Positions 50,006 through 60,169 are shown, counted from the stretch's first letter. The stretch is 64,000 nt of DNA from Porticoccus litoralis (GCF_030676955.1 NZ_JAUUUU010000001.1:620001-684000), one strand, 5' to 3'. A program made the numbers and translations. Notes: generated by a model not told the origin, from the sequence alone.

Positions 50006-50892
50006 TGTCCGTTTCAGTAACCAGCTTCATTCCAGCTTATAAAAGCCGCATTGATTCTCACCTTGAAACTGTACTGACATTTCCAGACAGCCACAGTAGC
50101 AGCCTTTTCGATGCCATTCGCTACAGTGTGCTCAACGGTGGCAAACGTATTCGGCCAGTTCTGACCTATGCAGCAGCTACAGCTGTGGGTGAGATCAATT
50201 CAGCAACCGATGCCTCTGCGGCTGCGGTGGAATTGATTCACGCCTACTCCCTGATCCATGATGACCTCCCGGCAATGGACGATGACGACCTGCGCCGTGG
50301 TATGCCTACCTGCCACATTGCATTTGACGAAGCGACGGCAATTCTCGCCGGAGATGCCCTGCAAACTCTTGCCTTTGAGGAGCTGTTAACAGTTGCTGCG
50401 CACTCCCCGCAATTATGCGTACAGTTATTATCACTGCTCTGTAGAGGTGCAGGCGCCTCGGGGATGGTGGTGGGACAGGCACTGGATATCGCCGCTGTGA
50501 ATCTGTCACCCGATTTACAGCAACTTGAACAGATTCACTGCAACAAGACCGGGGCCATGATCAATGCCAGTATTCTTATGGGTGCGGTATCAGCAGGAGC
50601 CGATAACCAGCAACAAGCTGCTCTCTCCGAGTACGGGGATGCCATTGGCCTGGCTTTTCAGGTACAGGACGACATCCTGGATGTTACCGGGACCACAGAA
50701 GTTATCGGCAAACGCCAGGGCGCAGATGAGGCTCTGAACAAACCCACGTACGTCACACTGCTGGGGCTGGGCGGTGCCAGAGAAAAAGCCGCCGACCTAC
50801 ACCAAAAAGCATTGGCCGCCCTGCGGACATTTGACAGCCGGGCCGATCAGCTGCGGGCTATTGCCGACTATATCGTCAACCGGAATAGCTGA
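50005..50892 (+). CDS. ispA: (2E,6E)-farnesyl diphosphate synthase
   Basis: Encodes 295 residues of a trans-isoprenyl diphosphate synthase. The first Asp-rich motif is HDDLPAMDDDDLRRG near residue 87 and the second FQVQDDILD near 222; both bind Mg-diphosphate. It makes C15 farnesyl diphosphate from IPP and DMAPP, for quinones and undecaprenyl carrier. Length matches E. coli IspA (299). One-base overlap with xseB; dxs follows by 81 bp. Confidence 0.96.
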   Translation: MSVSVTSFIPAYKSRIDSHLETVLTFPDSHSSSLFDAIRYSVLNGGKRIRPVLTYAAATAVGEINSATDASAAAVELIHAYSLIHDDLPAMDDDDLRRGMPTCHIAFDEATAILAGDALQTLAFEELLTVAAHSPQLCVQLLSLLCRGAGASGMVVGQALDIAAVNLSPDLQQLEQIHCNKTGAMINASILMGAVSAGADNQQQAALSEYGDAIGLAFQVQDDILDVTGTTEVIGKRQGADEALNKPTYVTLLGLGGAREKAADLHQKALAALRTFDSRADQLRAIADYIVNRNS

Positions 50893-50973
50893 AACCTGCC
50901 GAGACCTCCATTTGATGCGGCTCCGCTGGCAATTTTGGTGTAAGATTGCTCCCTTTGCGCCCATTCGATCTGC

Positions 50974-52908
50974 ATGCTCAAGACGTTCAACGACATACCG
51001 CTGATCCGGCCGGAAACCCCGCTTCTGGACAGCATCGACCATCCGTTTCACCTGCGTGAACTGGATGTTGAGCAATTGCCTGAGCTGGCAGATGAACTGC
51101 GCGCCTATCTGCTCTACAGCGTCGGGAAAAGTGGCGGCCACTTCGGTGCCGGACTAGGGACTGTCGAGCTGACCATCGCCCTGCACTATGTTTTCAATAC
51201 ACCCCATGATCGGCTGGTGTGGGATGTAGGACACCAGGCTTACCCCCACAAGATCCTCACTGGCCGGCGAGAGCTGATGCCACAGATTCGGCAGGCAAAC
51301 GGTCTATCCGCTTTCCCCAAACGGGAAGAGAGTGAGTACGACACCTTCGGGGTGGGCCATTCAAGCACTTCTATCAGCGCCGCTCTCGGTATGGCCCTGG
51401 GTGCCGCCATGAATGGTGAAAAAAGAGAAGTCGTGGCGGTGATCGGGGATGGGGCCATGACGGCAGGCATGGCGTTTGAGGCTCTCAATCATGCTGCACA
51501 TACCAACGCCAACATGCTGGTAGTGCTCAACGACAACAACATGTCGATATCCCACAACGTCGGAGGCCTGGCCACCTATTTTTCCAAAATCTGGTCCAGC
51601 CGTTTTTATAATTCCATCCGTGAAGGTGGCAAGAAGGTCTTGCGCTCAATTCCCTCAGCAGCGTCTTTTGTCCGCAAGACCGAGGAGCACCTCAAGGCCA
51701 TGGTCGCTCCGGGTATTGTTTTTGAGGAGCTGGGGTTCAACTATATCGGACCCATTGACGGCCACAACCTGCCACTGCTGGTTCAAACGCTTAGCAACCT
51801 GAAACAGCTGGATGGCCCTATCCTGTTGCACACGATCACCCGAAAAGGCAAAGGCTTTGGTCCGGCCGAAGCAGACCCGGTAGGCTATCACGCACTTAAC
51901 AAAATCGAACCCAAAAGCAAGCCCCAGGTTGCCGTCGCCAAACCTTCGGCGGTAGTGACTCCCCCCAAGGTGAAATACCAACAGGTATTTGGAGACTGGC
52001 TTTGCGATATGGCAGAAAAAGATTTCCGCCTGGTGGGAATAACGCCGGCCATGTGTGAAGGATCCGGCATGGTTGAGTTTTCCAAAACCTATGCCGATCG
52101 CTACCACGATGTGGCCATTGCCGAGCAACACGCGGTGACACTGGCAGCCGGGCTAGCCTGTGAGGGGTTGAAACCCGTGGTGGCCATTTACTCCACCTTC
52201 CTGCAACGGGCCTACGACCAACTGATTCATGATGTGGCACTGCAGAACCTGGATGTTCTATTCGGCATTGACCGGGCCGGGCTGGTCGGCGAAGACGGCC
52301 CTTCACACGCAGGCAGCTTTGATCTTACCTATCTACGCTGTATTCCTAACATGCTGATCATGGCGCCCTCGGACGAAAATGAAACACGGCAGATGCTCTA
52401 TACCGGCTTCATTCACCAGGGTCCTGCTGCCGTTCGCTATCCCAGGGGTACAGGTCCAGGCACTGTCATCGAAAAACAAATGACGGCACTCCCCATCGGC
52501 AAGGGAGTGGAGAAGCGCACTGGAAGCCATGTCGCTATTTTAAATTTTGGCACCCTGCTCCCGGCAGCATTGCAGGCCGCTGAAGAGCTTGGCGCCACCG
52601 TTGCCGACATGCGTTTTGTGAAACCACTGGATACCGCACTGGTTGATCGGCTGGCATCACAACATCAATTGCTGGTTACCCTGGAAGAAAACACGGTACA
52701 GGGCGGAGCCGGAGCAGCAGTCAGTGAGCACTTGGCCTGTACCGGAATGGTTGTGCCAATCATGCACCTGGGCCTGCCGGATCAATTTGTGGACCATGGC
52801 AGCCATTCGCAACAACTCGCCGCCATCGGACTGAACGCGGAGGGTATTACCCGTGCTATTCAACACCGCCTGGATGAACTGAAGGGTACCCAGGGCGCCG
52901 TTTCCTGA
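50974..52908 (+). CDS. dxs: 1-deoxy-D-xylulose-5-phosphate synthase
   Basis: Encodes 644 residues. It condenses pyruvate with glyceraldehyde 3-phosphate, the first step of the MEP isoprenoid route, using ThDP. Signatures are GHFGAGLGTVELTIALHYVF (about 50-70), the ThDP motif GDGAMTAGMAFEALNHA...LNDNNMSIS (about 158-190), and the AEQHAVTLAAGLACEG catalytic-Glu region near 376. The ATG lies in a poor Shine-Dalgarno context, but the N-terminus matches the family. With ispA upstream it forms an isoprenoid operon. Confidence 0.96.
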   Translation: MLKTFNDIPLIRPETPLLDSIDHPFHLRELDVEQLPELADELRAYLLYSVGKSGGHFGAGLGTVELTIALHYVFNTPHDRLVWDVGHQAYPHKILTGRRELMPQIRQANGLSAFPKREESEYDTFGVGHSSTSISAALGMALGAAMNGEKREVVAVIGDGAMTAGMAFEALNHAAHTNANMLVVLNDNNMSISHNVGGLATYFSKIWSSRFYNSIREGGKKVLRSIPSAASFVRKTEEHLKAMVAPGIVFEELGFNYIGPIDGHNLPLLVQTLSNLKQLDGPILLHTITRKGKGFGPAEADPVGYHALNKIEPKSKPQVAVAKPSAVVTPPKVKYQQVFGDWLCDMAEKDFRLVGITPAMCEGSGMVEFSKTYADRYHDVAIAEQHAVTLAAGLACEGLKPVVAIYSTFLQRAYDQLIHDVALQNLDVLFGIDRAGLVGEDGPSHAGSFDLTYLRCIPNMLIMAPSDENETRQMLYTGFIHQGPAAVRYPRGTGPGTVIEKQMTALPIGKGVEKRTGSHVAILNFGTLLPAALQAAEELGATVADMRFVKPLDTALVDRLASQHQLLVTLEENTVQGGAGAAVSEHLACTGMVVPIMHLGLPDQFVDHGSHSQQLAAIGLNAEGITRAIQHRLDELKGTQGAVS

Positions 52909-52927
52909 TACTGATCCCAGCAATAGG

Positions 52928-53257
52928 TTAAATATTGGTCGTTAACAGCCGATCAATGGCGACTAACAGCTCGATTAATTCCCGACTGTTCTCCCCCCTC
53001 TTGCGAAAATACTCCTCGGCCATGGGGCTGACGGCACAGTTTTCAGGCAGTTTGGCTTTGTTCTCAACCAGATGTTGCAGTCGAGGCAGAAAAATGAACT
53101 GGAGCCACTGTTCAAACGAGAGGGTATCAATGGCAAAGGGCTCCCGGCTGGACAATGCCGCAATTGACGGCATCGTTTCTGACCACAACATCATGTCCCG
53201 CATCTGCTGCTCAAGGCTGACCAGTATGGCGGCCAGCTGCCGGTGTTTATCATTCAT
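52928..53257 (-). CDS. yqcC: YqcC family protein (DUF446)
   Basis: Encodes 109 residues, all helical. LSFEQWLQFIFLPRLQHLVE near residue 48 and PENCAVSPMAEEYF near 70 are the family core. Found next to various tRNA-modification or helicase genes in gammaproteobacteria; function unknown. The dinG-type helicase gene begins upstream on the same strand with 15 bp between, so the two may be co-transcribed. Confidence 0.9.
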   Translation of the reverse strand: MNDKHRQLAAILVSLEQQMRDMMLWSETMPSIAALSSREPFAIDTLSFEQWLQFIFLPRLQHLVENKAKLPENCAVSPMAEEYFRKRGENSRELIELLVAIDRLLTTNI

Positions 53258-53272
53258 CTCAGGTCCTGACGA

Positions 53273-55402
53273 CTACCCGGTTTCGCGCCGGAAAGGAGGC
53301 AGGTCGTCCAGCATCTGTTTACCGTAACGTTTGCTGATAATTCGGCGGTCGAGGATTGTGATTCGCCCCCGGTCTTTCTCTGTGCGGATCAGGCGACCGC
53401 AAGCCTGATGCAGCCTGAGAGAGGCATCGGGTAACATCAGCTGCATAAAAGGATTCTCTCCACGATGTTCCAGCCAGCCGGACAGGGTCTGATAGACGGG
53501 ATCATCCGGCACGGCAAACGGCAACTTGGCGATAACCACGTGAGAACAATAATTCCCCGGAAAATCCATCCCCTCGGCGAAACTGGCAAGACCAAAAATT
53601 ACACTGCCCTCTCCACCATCAATTGTGGCCCGATGCCGGCGCACAATTTCCTGGTGTGACCATTGTCCCTGTACAAGAATCTGATCCTGCCGTTCTTCTC
53701 CCAGTCCGTCATAAACCAGTTCCATCTGGCGGCGGGATGCAAATAACACCAGCGTCCCTTCATGCCAGTCAATCATCTCGGGCAGCACGCTGATCAGCGC
53801 CTCGGTATGTAACTGACTGTCTGAACCATCAGCGCCGATATCCGGCACCGCTATCACTCCGGAGTTGGCATAATCAAAGGCCCCCGCCACTGCCGTGTAC
53901 ACCGTTGTGGCAGGCAGCCCGCATCGTTTGCTGAAATTTTCAAATGAACCCAGGGTCTGCAGGGTCGCGGAGGTGATGATCGCTGCATAACACCGTTGCC
54001 ACAAATTGAGGCGAAAGATGCCTCCGGCATCTGTGGGAGACGCTGACAAACGAATATCCGGGTTGCCCGCTCCCTCTTCCAGGCTTAGCCACCGGGCAGT
54101 GGGCGGTGCTTTTTGTGTATCATCTTCTCGGGCGTAGGATTCCCAGAGACGCAATGCTCCTTCGATGCGGCCTTGCCACACCCCCACTTGCTGGAATAGT
54201 TGTTCGAGATCGACTCGGGGTACCGGAAAGTGCGTCTCATCCATCGCGTCACTCAATCGGTCGGAAAGAAGTTCCAGGGTACTGAACAGCACTCCCAACC
54301 CCTGCACCAGGTGGCCTGCCAGTTCTCTTATTTCCTCGCCGGGATCGCCGTCGACAAAACACCAGCGCAGCTCTGTGCTGCCTTCTACGGCCCCTTCCAG
54401 GTATTTTTCCAAGAGCGGATAACTCAGCCCCATTAAACGCTCACTGTCCGCAGCAGAGCTGGCCAGTTTTTCCAACCGTGACACAATATCCGGAGCGTCC
54501 CTGAACAGCGGCAGCCAGGCATCTGCCTGTTTCTGCATACGTCCCAACCAATTACCTGTAGTTCGAATCCGGCAGGAGCCAGCAAAGTGGTTAAGGGCGG
54601 TGGGCGCGATGCGATGACCTTCGTCAAAAATATAAATGGTCTCTTCCGGCGGAGGAAGAATGGCACCACCCCCCAACGACAGGTCTGCCATCACCAGGTC
54701 GTGATTGGCGACAATACAACCGGCCTCATCCAATTCATCCCGTGCTTTAAAAAAGCAACAGTTGCGAATCAGCCGACAGCGTCGCCCGGTACACTGGCGA
54801 CGATCAACAGTCAGGGGACGCCAGTCACTGTCTTCCAGAGAATCGGGCCAACTGTCCCGGTCACCTGCCCATTCGCCCGCAGCCAGCGAGTTATCCATGG
54901 CGCGGTAACTGGCGATCAGATTTGCCGTTGGATTGAACTGGATTTCATCTTCAAAGAGAAACAGCCCGTTATCCCGAGCTGAAGCAGAATCGAGGCACTG
55001 CTCGAGTCGAATCGGGCACAGGTAGCGCCCACGCCCCTTGGCAAGGACTACCTGGTAGTCCCAGCCGGTACTGCTCAACAGGTTAGGGATATCGCGATTG
55101 ACCAGTTGCTCCTGCAGTGCAACCGTACCCGTTGCCACCACCACTTTTTTGCCAAGCGCGCGGGCAATGGGCAATGCTGCCAACAGGTAGGCGAGTGTTT
55201 TCCCGGTTCCGGTGCCTGCCTCAACAACGTTGACAGGGTTATCCGAGCGCCGTCGGCCTTCGGCATCCTCCTCGATAGCGGCCAGACCATTAGCAATGGC
55301 GGCGATCATCTGCTTCTGGCCGAGACGGGGACGCAGCTCGTTAACGTCCAGGAATGTCCGGTAACCCTTCTGAATTTCTGCTTTCAGGTCAGCGCTCAGC
55401 AC
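53273..55402 (-). CDS. dinG: ATP-dependent DNA helicase DinG
   Basis: Encodes 709 residues, near the length of E. coli DinG (716). Superfamily 2 helicase with Walker A EAGTGTGKTLAYLLAALP (about 62-79), the Walker B box as DEGH (IYIFDEGHRIA) in place of DEAH, and a four-cysteine iron-sulfur set in CTGRRCRLIRNCCFFKARDE (about 199-218) within the XPD-type FeS insert. LHQACGRLIRTEKDRG near residue 670 is the final helicase motif. It unwinds R-loops and D-loops, 5' to 3'. It overlaps nothing; the acyltransferase gene ends 2 bp upstream of its start on the same strand. Confidence 0.93.
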   Translation of the reverse strand: MLSADLKAEIQKGYRTFLDVNELRPRLGQKQMIAAIANGLAAIEEDAEGRRRSDNPVNVVEAGTGTGKTLAYLLAALPIARALGKKVVVATGTVALQEQLVNRDIPNLLSSTGWDYQVVLAKGRGRYLCPIRLEQCLDSASARDNGLFLFEDEIQFNPTANLIASYRAMDNSLAAGEWAGDRDSWPDSLEDSDWRPLTVDRRQCTGRRCRLIRNCCFFKARDELDEAGCIVANHDLVMADLSLGGGAILPPPEETIYIFDEGHRIAPTALNHFAGSCRIRTTGNWLGRMQKQADAWLPLFRDAPDIVSRLEKLASSAADSERLMGLSYPLLEKYLEGAVEGSTELRWCFVDGDPGEEIRELAGHLVQGLGVLFSTLELLSDRLSDAMDETHFPVPRVDLEQLFQQVGVWQGRIEGALRLWESYAREDDTQKAPPTARWLSLEEGAGNPDIRLSASPTDAGGIFRLNLWQRCYAAIITSATLQTLGSFENFSKRCGLPATTVYTAVAGAFDYANSGVIAVPDIGADGSDSQLHTEALISVLPEMIDWHEGTLVLFASRRQMELVYDGLGEERQDQILVQGQWSHQEIVRRHRATIDGGEGSVIFGLASFAEGMDFPGNYCSHVVIAKLPFAVPDDPVYQTLSGWLEHRGENPFMQLMLPDASLRLHQACGRLIRTEKDRGRITILDRRIISKRYGKQMLDDLPPFRRETG

Positions 55403-55404
55403 CG

Positions 55405-56553
55405 TTAATCAAGACCAAGTCTTAGCTTGCTGCGCACCGGATTGGCATACATATTGAGGATAATTTCCCGGTGCGCCTGAGGTACCGCATTCAGGCGCTC
55501 TTCAAACTCACGAACTTTTTGTGGCCAGCTCCCGCTAAATACTGATTTCCACTGTGCCAACTCAGGCACCTTGCCCTCCAGCATTTCGTAGGCAATGAGA
55601 TTGCTGGGGTGGAGTCGGTAGTTACCGATGATCTGACGGTCAACGGCTTCGGCCATTTCCTCGGGGGTATCGATACCCTCTTCCAGCGGATCACCAAACG
55701 CAACGTGCACCGCCCCTTTGCGTCCAACAATGCCCTGATAGATGCTCAGCAGGTCCTCGTGGGCTTCTTTCCGGTAAACCCCCTCCGTCTGTTTGGCATA
55801 GAGCTCACGACCTTTGGCTGCGTCCAGGGGGTCCAGCTCATAGGAAATAGCTACCGGTACGACTTTCAGCTCACGAATGGCGTCAGCAAATGTCTGTTCT
55901 TTCTGTTTGCTGAGTGAAAGCATTTTCAACAGGGCCTTTTCCGTTTTATCGACCCCATCCTTGGCACGACCTTCACGTTGGGCAATCCAGACGCTGGCGT
56001 GCTCTTCAACCAAGGAAAACCGAATGTAGCGCGACAACTGCAACAGCGCGTTCAGCTTTTCACGACGCCCTTCCACAGAGCGTTTCACAATAAAACTTTT
56101 GTTGATGCGCATTAAGTCCGAGGCAAACTCTTTGCTCATCAGGTTGTCGCCGATGGCGATGCGCACCGTGTCATAACCGGCGTGGTAGCGGACGAAATTC
56201 ACAAAGGCCGGGTCCATGGCAATATCACGGTGATTACTGATGAACAGGTAGGAGCTTTCAGAAGAAAGCTTATCCTGCCCGGAAACCGTCAGATGGCATT
56301 CAATTTTTTTCAGCAGTTTGCCCATGCTCTCACCCACTGCTTCCTGAAAATCACGCACATTATGAATTTTCTCAAAGCTGTGGCGTAACACCCGAGCAAT
56401 CAGCGGCCGCATTAGCCAGGGCGCATACCGCCCGAGCCGTGGATATTTGATGGACATCAGGGTATCAACAAACTCGCGACTGGCCGCGAGACGAGCTAAC
56501 ACTTCTGGAACTTCTGAGTCGTAATAAGGACGGATATCGTCAAATTCATTCAT
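55405..56553 (-). CDS. PlsB/PlsC-type acyltransferase
   Basis: Encodes 382 residues from ATG 56553 (MNEFDDIRPYYDSEVPEVL). The catalytic NHxxxxD is in LFISNHRDIAMDPAFV near residue 120, and a PEGR-like region appears as WIAQREGRAKDG near 210. Related sequences are annotated as 1-acyl-sn-glycerol-3-phosphate or cytochrome c-biogenesis-linked acyltransferases in gammaproteobacteria. It transfers an acyl chain to a glycerophosphate-type acceptor at the membrane. Acceptor not readable. Same strand as dinG, 2 bp apart, so they are probably one transcript. Confidence 0.8.
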   Translation of the reverse strand: MNEFDDIRPYYDSEVPEVLARLAASREFVDTLMSIKYPRLGRYAPWLMRPLIARVLRHSFEKIHNVRDFQEAVGESMGKLLKKIECHLTVSGQDKLSSESSYLFISNHRDIAMDPAFVNFVRYHAGYDTVRIAIGDNLMSKEFASDLMRINKSFIVKRSVEGRREKLNALLQLSRYIRFSLVEEHASVWIAQREGRAKDGVDKTEKALLKMLSLSKQKEQTFADAIRELKVVPVAISYELDPLDAAKGRELYAKQTEGVYRKEAHEDLLSIYQGIVGRKGAVHVAFGDPLEEGIDTPEEMAEAVDRQIIGNYRLHPSNLIAYEMLEGKVPELAQWKSVFSGSWPQKVREFEERLNAVPQAHREIILNMYANPVRSKLRLGLD

Positions 56554-56607
56554 AACGGCGATGTACTGATTGTTGTTATAACGGCTTGCCAAAACAGCGG
56601 CAAAAAC

Positions 56608-57624
56608 TCAGGAGCCCAGACGAGGGTTGTGCCAACGCACTTCCGTGGAGTACTTTTCGACCAGGTGTGTCACATCAAGAATCATGGCAAACAGCGCCAT
56701 ACGCACCAGTAGACCATTGTCCGTCTGGCGAAAAATTGCGAGATTCGGGTTGCTGTCCAGATCGCTGTCGAGCTCATTGGCCTCTGCCCGCGAATCCCGC
56801 GGCAGAGGATGCATGATCACCGTATTGGGCTCGCAGTTGGACGTGTAAATCGCCTGGTTAAGGCGAAAACGGCCGCGGTACAAATCGGCTTCATCCTTAC
56901 TGGCGAAACGCTCTTCCTGAATGCGGGTGGAATAGACTATATCAACGTGGGAAATACTCGATTCCAGGCGATCAGATTCGTCTACGTGGATTCCAGCGGC
57001 TCGCATATCCTCAACCAGCTCTCTTGGCATCGCCAGCTCCAGCGGAGAAACCAGCTGTACTGAAACCCGCTGGAATAACATCAGCAGCTTGCAAAGGGAG
57101 TGGACGGTGCGCCCGTGCTTGAGGTCACCAATCATGGCGATGCGCAGACCATCCAATTGACGCCCACGATCGCGAAGTTCTTTTTCTATGGTGTACAGGT
57201 CCAGTAATGCCTGACTGGGGTGCTCATTGCTGCCATCACCACCGTTGATCACCGGAACCCTACTGGCGGCGGCAAAATCCGCCACGGAACCAGACTCGGG
57301 ATGGCGCATACAGATTACATCACTGAATCCGGACAGAACCCTGGCCGTATCCTGAAGTGATTCACCCTTGGCCAAGGCTGAGGCTTCAAACCCTACCGTC
57401 TCCCTGACCTCACCCCCCAGCAGATTAAAGGCACTGCCGAAACTGATTCGGGTTCGGGTACTGGCCTCAAAAAACATGTTGCCGAGAATCGCGCCTTCGA
57501 GAACCCGGGTGATTTTCTGGCGCTGGGCATAGGGCTCCATACGATCAGCAACGCGAAAGATACGATCAATATCAGTGCGCTCGAACTGACTGATGGAAAG
57601 TATACTGCTACCCTTGAATTCCAC
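56608..57624 (-). CDS. pyrB: aspartate carbamoyltransferase catalytic chain
   Basis: Encodes 338 residues. It makes carbamoyl-aspartate in pyrimidine synthesis. Carbamoyl-phosphate site FFEASTRTRISF (about 51-62), then MRHPESGSVADFA, GDGSNEHPSQALLDLYTI (about 129-146) and MIGDLKHGRTVHS, and HPLPRDSRAEANELD near 277. The motif normally reads STRTRxSFE; here Gly follows SF (SFGSAF). It is the E. coli-like type, which normally binds a PyrI regulatory chain; none is adjacent. The extended C-terminus (YSTEVRWHNPRLGS) is longer than E. coli PyrB (311). Confidence 0.93.
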   Translation of the reverse strand: MEFKGSSILSISQFERTDIDRIFRVADRMEPYAQRQKITRVLEGAILGNMFFEASTRTRISFGSAFNLLGGEVRETVGFEASALAKGESLQDTARVLSGFSDVICMRHPESGSVADFAAASRVPVINGGDGSNEHPSQALLDLYTIEKELRDRGRQLDGLRIAMIGDLKHGRTVHSLCKLLMLFQRVSVQLVSPLELAMPRELVEDMRAAGIHVDESDRLESSISHVDIVYSTRIQEERFASKDEADLYRGRFRLNQAIYTSNCEPNTVIMHPLPRDSRAEANELDSDLDSNPNLAIFRQTDNGLLVRMALFAMILDVTHLVEKYSTEVRWHNPRLGS

Positions 57625-57698
57625 ATTGCCCCCACGGCTTAGCCCATCAAGCGCAGCATTTTAGCGGCTTTGCCAAAATCGGACCAGCGGCTTTGTCG

Positions 57699-59117
57699 TT
57701 ATAAAATCTGATCGCCCCATTCTTGCAACGCGTGCAGCAGTGAGCGTTCACGTTCGCCCGTTTCCTCACTGGCCATCAGCTGGTCGATTTCCGCATGATA
57801 GGCTTCCAGGCTGAGGTATCCGGTAGAGGAACCCGTGAGCCGCTGAAAGCGCCATTCTTCCCACTGGTTTATCTCTTCTTCGCTCAATGACTCCGGAAAA
57901 TTTCTGGCGCGATAAAGAAACAGTAACTGCCGATAGCGAGGGTCCTGAAAATGAAAGCGGTCTGCCCCCAGCTCGTCCGCCGATGCCGAGCGTACCTCAC
58001 TCAACAAATTCCGATCAGCGTCATTAAGAAAACCCTGATAGAGCTGGCGATCTGCTTCCTCAGGGCTTTCCTGCCCTGGTGCAGAAAACAGTTGTGACAA
58101 CTTTGCCGTCAGATCCTGGCCGCGCAGCAAGCGCCAGTTTTCCTCGCAGCGCTCCAGGTCTATACCCAGACGCTTGGCCACCGCAGCATCCAGTAGTTTT
58201 GGCGTTGCCACCACAGGGCAGCGGTTAATCTGAACATTTTTTAGGGGGATACGCTCCACACCCTCGGGCAAATCCTGGGTGCGGGTAAAAAGCCGATCGT
58301 GAATTTGATCTACCGGTAGATTGATGAGCCCCTGAGCATCCCCTGACAGATTAAAACAGATAATGGCGTTGTTGTTGGTCGGGTGTTTGGCCAGCGGCAT
58401 CATTAACGCCACGTAACCATTATCCCGCGGCAACCGGCCCGACACGTGCAGGAATGGCAGCTGGTTCTGCAGATCGATCAGTCCGGCCACCTTATGCTTC
58501 TGGCGATGCTCGTAAATATAGTCGTACAGTTTGGGTTGTTTATCCTTTACCAGACGTGCCATAGCGATAGTTGCCATGACATCGGAGAGCGCATCATGGG
58601 CTGATTCATGGGTTATACCGTTGGCCTGGGTGAGTTGTTCCAATTTGAAACAGGGGGAACCGTCGTCGTAGTTGGGCCACTCGATACCCTCCGGTCGAAG
58701 TGCCCTGGCCAACCGAACCATATCGATAATGTCCCAGCGAGAGTTCCCATGCTTCCACTCTCGCTCATAGGGATCGTAGAAATTCCGGTAAAGGGTATAG
58801 CGAGTCACCTCATCGTCAAAGCGGATACTGTTATAGCCAACTCCGCAGGTACCCGGTTGTGACAACTCCCGGTGCACTTGAGCAATAAATTCCGGTTCTG
58901 GCACCCCTTGCTCCCGGGCTTTCTGGGGAGTAATGCCCGTAACCAAGCAAGCCATCGGGGAAGGCAGCCGATCCGTGGGCGGCTGGCAATACAGGGATAA
59001 GGGTTTACCAACCAGATTGAGGTTTTCGTCGGTGCGAACACCGGCAAACTGTGAGGGGCAGTCTCGAGACGGGTCAGTGCCAAACGTTTCGTAGTCGTGC
59101 CAATAAAGCGTTTTCAC
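57699..59117 (-). CDS. sbcB: exodeoxyribonuclease I
   Basis: Encodes 472 residues from GTG 59117 (MKTLYWHDYETFGTDPSRDCP). A TTG at 59144 is in frame but lies in the T-run of the ompA terminator, so it is not used. DEDDh 3'-5' exonuclease: D-x-E in WHDYETFG, GYNSIRFDDEVTRYT near 100, the third Asp in ALSDVMATIAMAR (HDALSDV, about 176). The SH3-like and C-terminal domains follow. It trims single-stranded DNA at recombination and repair. Length matches E. coli SbcB (475). Confidence 0.95.
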   Translation of the reverse strand: MKTLYWHDYETFGTDPSRDCPSQFAGVRTDENLNLVGKPLSLYCQPPTDRLPSPMACLVTGITPQKAREQGVPEPEFIAQVHRELSQPGTCGVGYNSIRFDDEVTRYTLYRNFYDPYEREWKHGNSRWDIIDMVRLARALRPEGIEWPNYDDGSPCFKLEQLTQANGITHESAHDALSDVMATIAMARLVKDKQPKLYDYIYEHRQKHKVAGLIDLQNQLPFLHVSGRLPRDNGYVALMMPLAKHPTNNNAIICFNLSGDAQGLINLPVDQIHDRLFTRTQDLPEGVERIPLKNVQINRCPVVATPKLLDAAVAKRLGIDLERCEENWRLLRGQDLTAKLSQLFSAPGQESPEEADRQLYQGFLNDADRNLLSEVRSASADELGADRFHFQDPRYRQLLFLYRARNFPESLSEEEINQWEEWRFQRLTGSSTGYLSLEAYHAEIDQLMASEETGERERSLLHALQEWGDQIL

Positions 59118-59142
59118 AGACTCAGCACCCTTTTTCCAGAAC

Positions 59143-59173
59143 AAAAAAAACGGCGTCCCCAGACGCCGTTTTT
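59143..59173 (-). terminator. Rho-independent terminator of the OmpA-family gene
   Basis: CGGCGTC (59151-59157) pairs with GACGCCG (59162-59168), flanked by A-runs and T-runs; on the minus strand eight T residues follow at 59150-59143. It separates ompA from sbcB and decides against a TTG start of sbcB at 59144. Confidence 0.92.
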
Positions 59174-59206
59174 AGATAACGCAACAGACTGTGCGTTCCG
59201 GTCAGA

Positions 59207-60169
59207 TCACTCAACCACTTCGGTATAGGTCATTTCGCCTACTACACGACGGTTGCGAGCACGACCTTCATCGGTGGCATTGTCCGCAATCGGACGGCTT
59301 TCACCGTAACCTTCTGTGGTGATGCGACTCGGGTCAATGCCATAGTCTTCAACGATTTTGGCTTTAACTGCGGCAGCACGGCGCTCTGACAGGCCCTGGT
59401 TGTAGTCATCCGAACCACGGGCATCGGTATGACCTTCAAGCACGAGAGTGATGTCATCGTGCACTTTCATGGCATTGGCAACAGCATTTAGCTCATCACC
59501 GTAGATGGCACGTACAATGGCCTTGTCGAATTCAAACTCAACATTCAGGCGCACGGTAATGGTACGAGTCTCAGGCTCTGGTGCAGGCATTTCCGGTACG
59601 CGAGGCTCTACGGGTTCTTCAACAACCGGCGCAGCAGGCTTGTTGAAGTAGTAGTTGAGGGCAAAGTTCAGCGAACCGTCATTGATACCCTCGTTGCCTT
59701 CACGCAATTTGTGGGCGATGCGAGCATCACCACGGAATTCCCACTGATCACTGATCATCTTGGACAGACCAAAACCGATTTGCGCCTGATGGGTGTATTC
59801 CTCATCTGACCAGAGGTTGTTTTCACCATCGCGGTCGTAATAGCTGAAGCCTGCCACTACATAGGGGCGCCAGCCACCGTTATCTTCTCCCAGCCAGAAA
59901 TAGGCATTGATTTGGGCAACATCCAGATCGTCACCGGCAATGTCTTTGCCGTAACCGGCTTCCAGAGCCCAATCATTAAAGAAGCGATAACCAACATTGA
60001 AACCAGCAACGCCGGCTTCATCATGACCACTGACAACACGTTCGCTATCGAGGTAGTAGTAACCCAGCGACGGCCCGAGGTATAAACCCTCTTGCGCAAA
60101 TACAGAGGCCGACAGCGTCAGCAACGATACACCAATAGCAGCAGCAAGCTTTTTCATAAACTTCACCAT
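59207..60169 (-). CDS. OmpA family outer membrane protein
   Basis: Encodes 320 residues (or 316 from an ATG at 60157, whose MKKLAAAIGVSLLTLSASVFA is a clean signal peptide; both starts have a plausible ribosome site). Residues 24-185 form an eight-strand beta barrel with LGPSLGYYYLDSER and aromatic-ended strands, then a proline/glutamate hinge (VVEEPVEPRVPEMPAPEP), then a peptidoglycan-binding OmpA domain with TLVLEGHTDARGSDDYN and LSERRAAAVK (about 245-315). It tethers outer membrane to the cell wall. The 251-bp upstream gap (60170-60420) is AT-rich and holds no gene, probably a long leader. Confidence 0.92.
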   Translation of the reverse strand: MVKFMKKLAAAIGVSLLTLSASVFAQEGLYLGPSLGYYYLDSERVVSGHDEAGVAGFNVGYRFFNDWALEAGYGKDIAGDDLDVAQINAYFWLGEDNGGWRPYVVAGFSYYDRDGENNLWSDEEYTHQAQIGFGLSKMISDQWEFRGDARIAHKLREGNEGINDGSLNFALNYYFNKPAAPVVEEPVEPRVPEMPAPEPETRTITVRLNVEFEFDKAIVRAIYGDELNAVANAMKVHDDITLVLEGHTDARGSDDYNQGLSERRAAAVKAKIVEDYGIDPSRITTEGYGESRPIADNATDEGRARNRRVVGEMTYTEVVE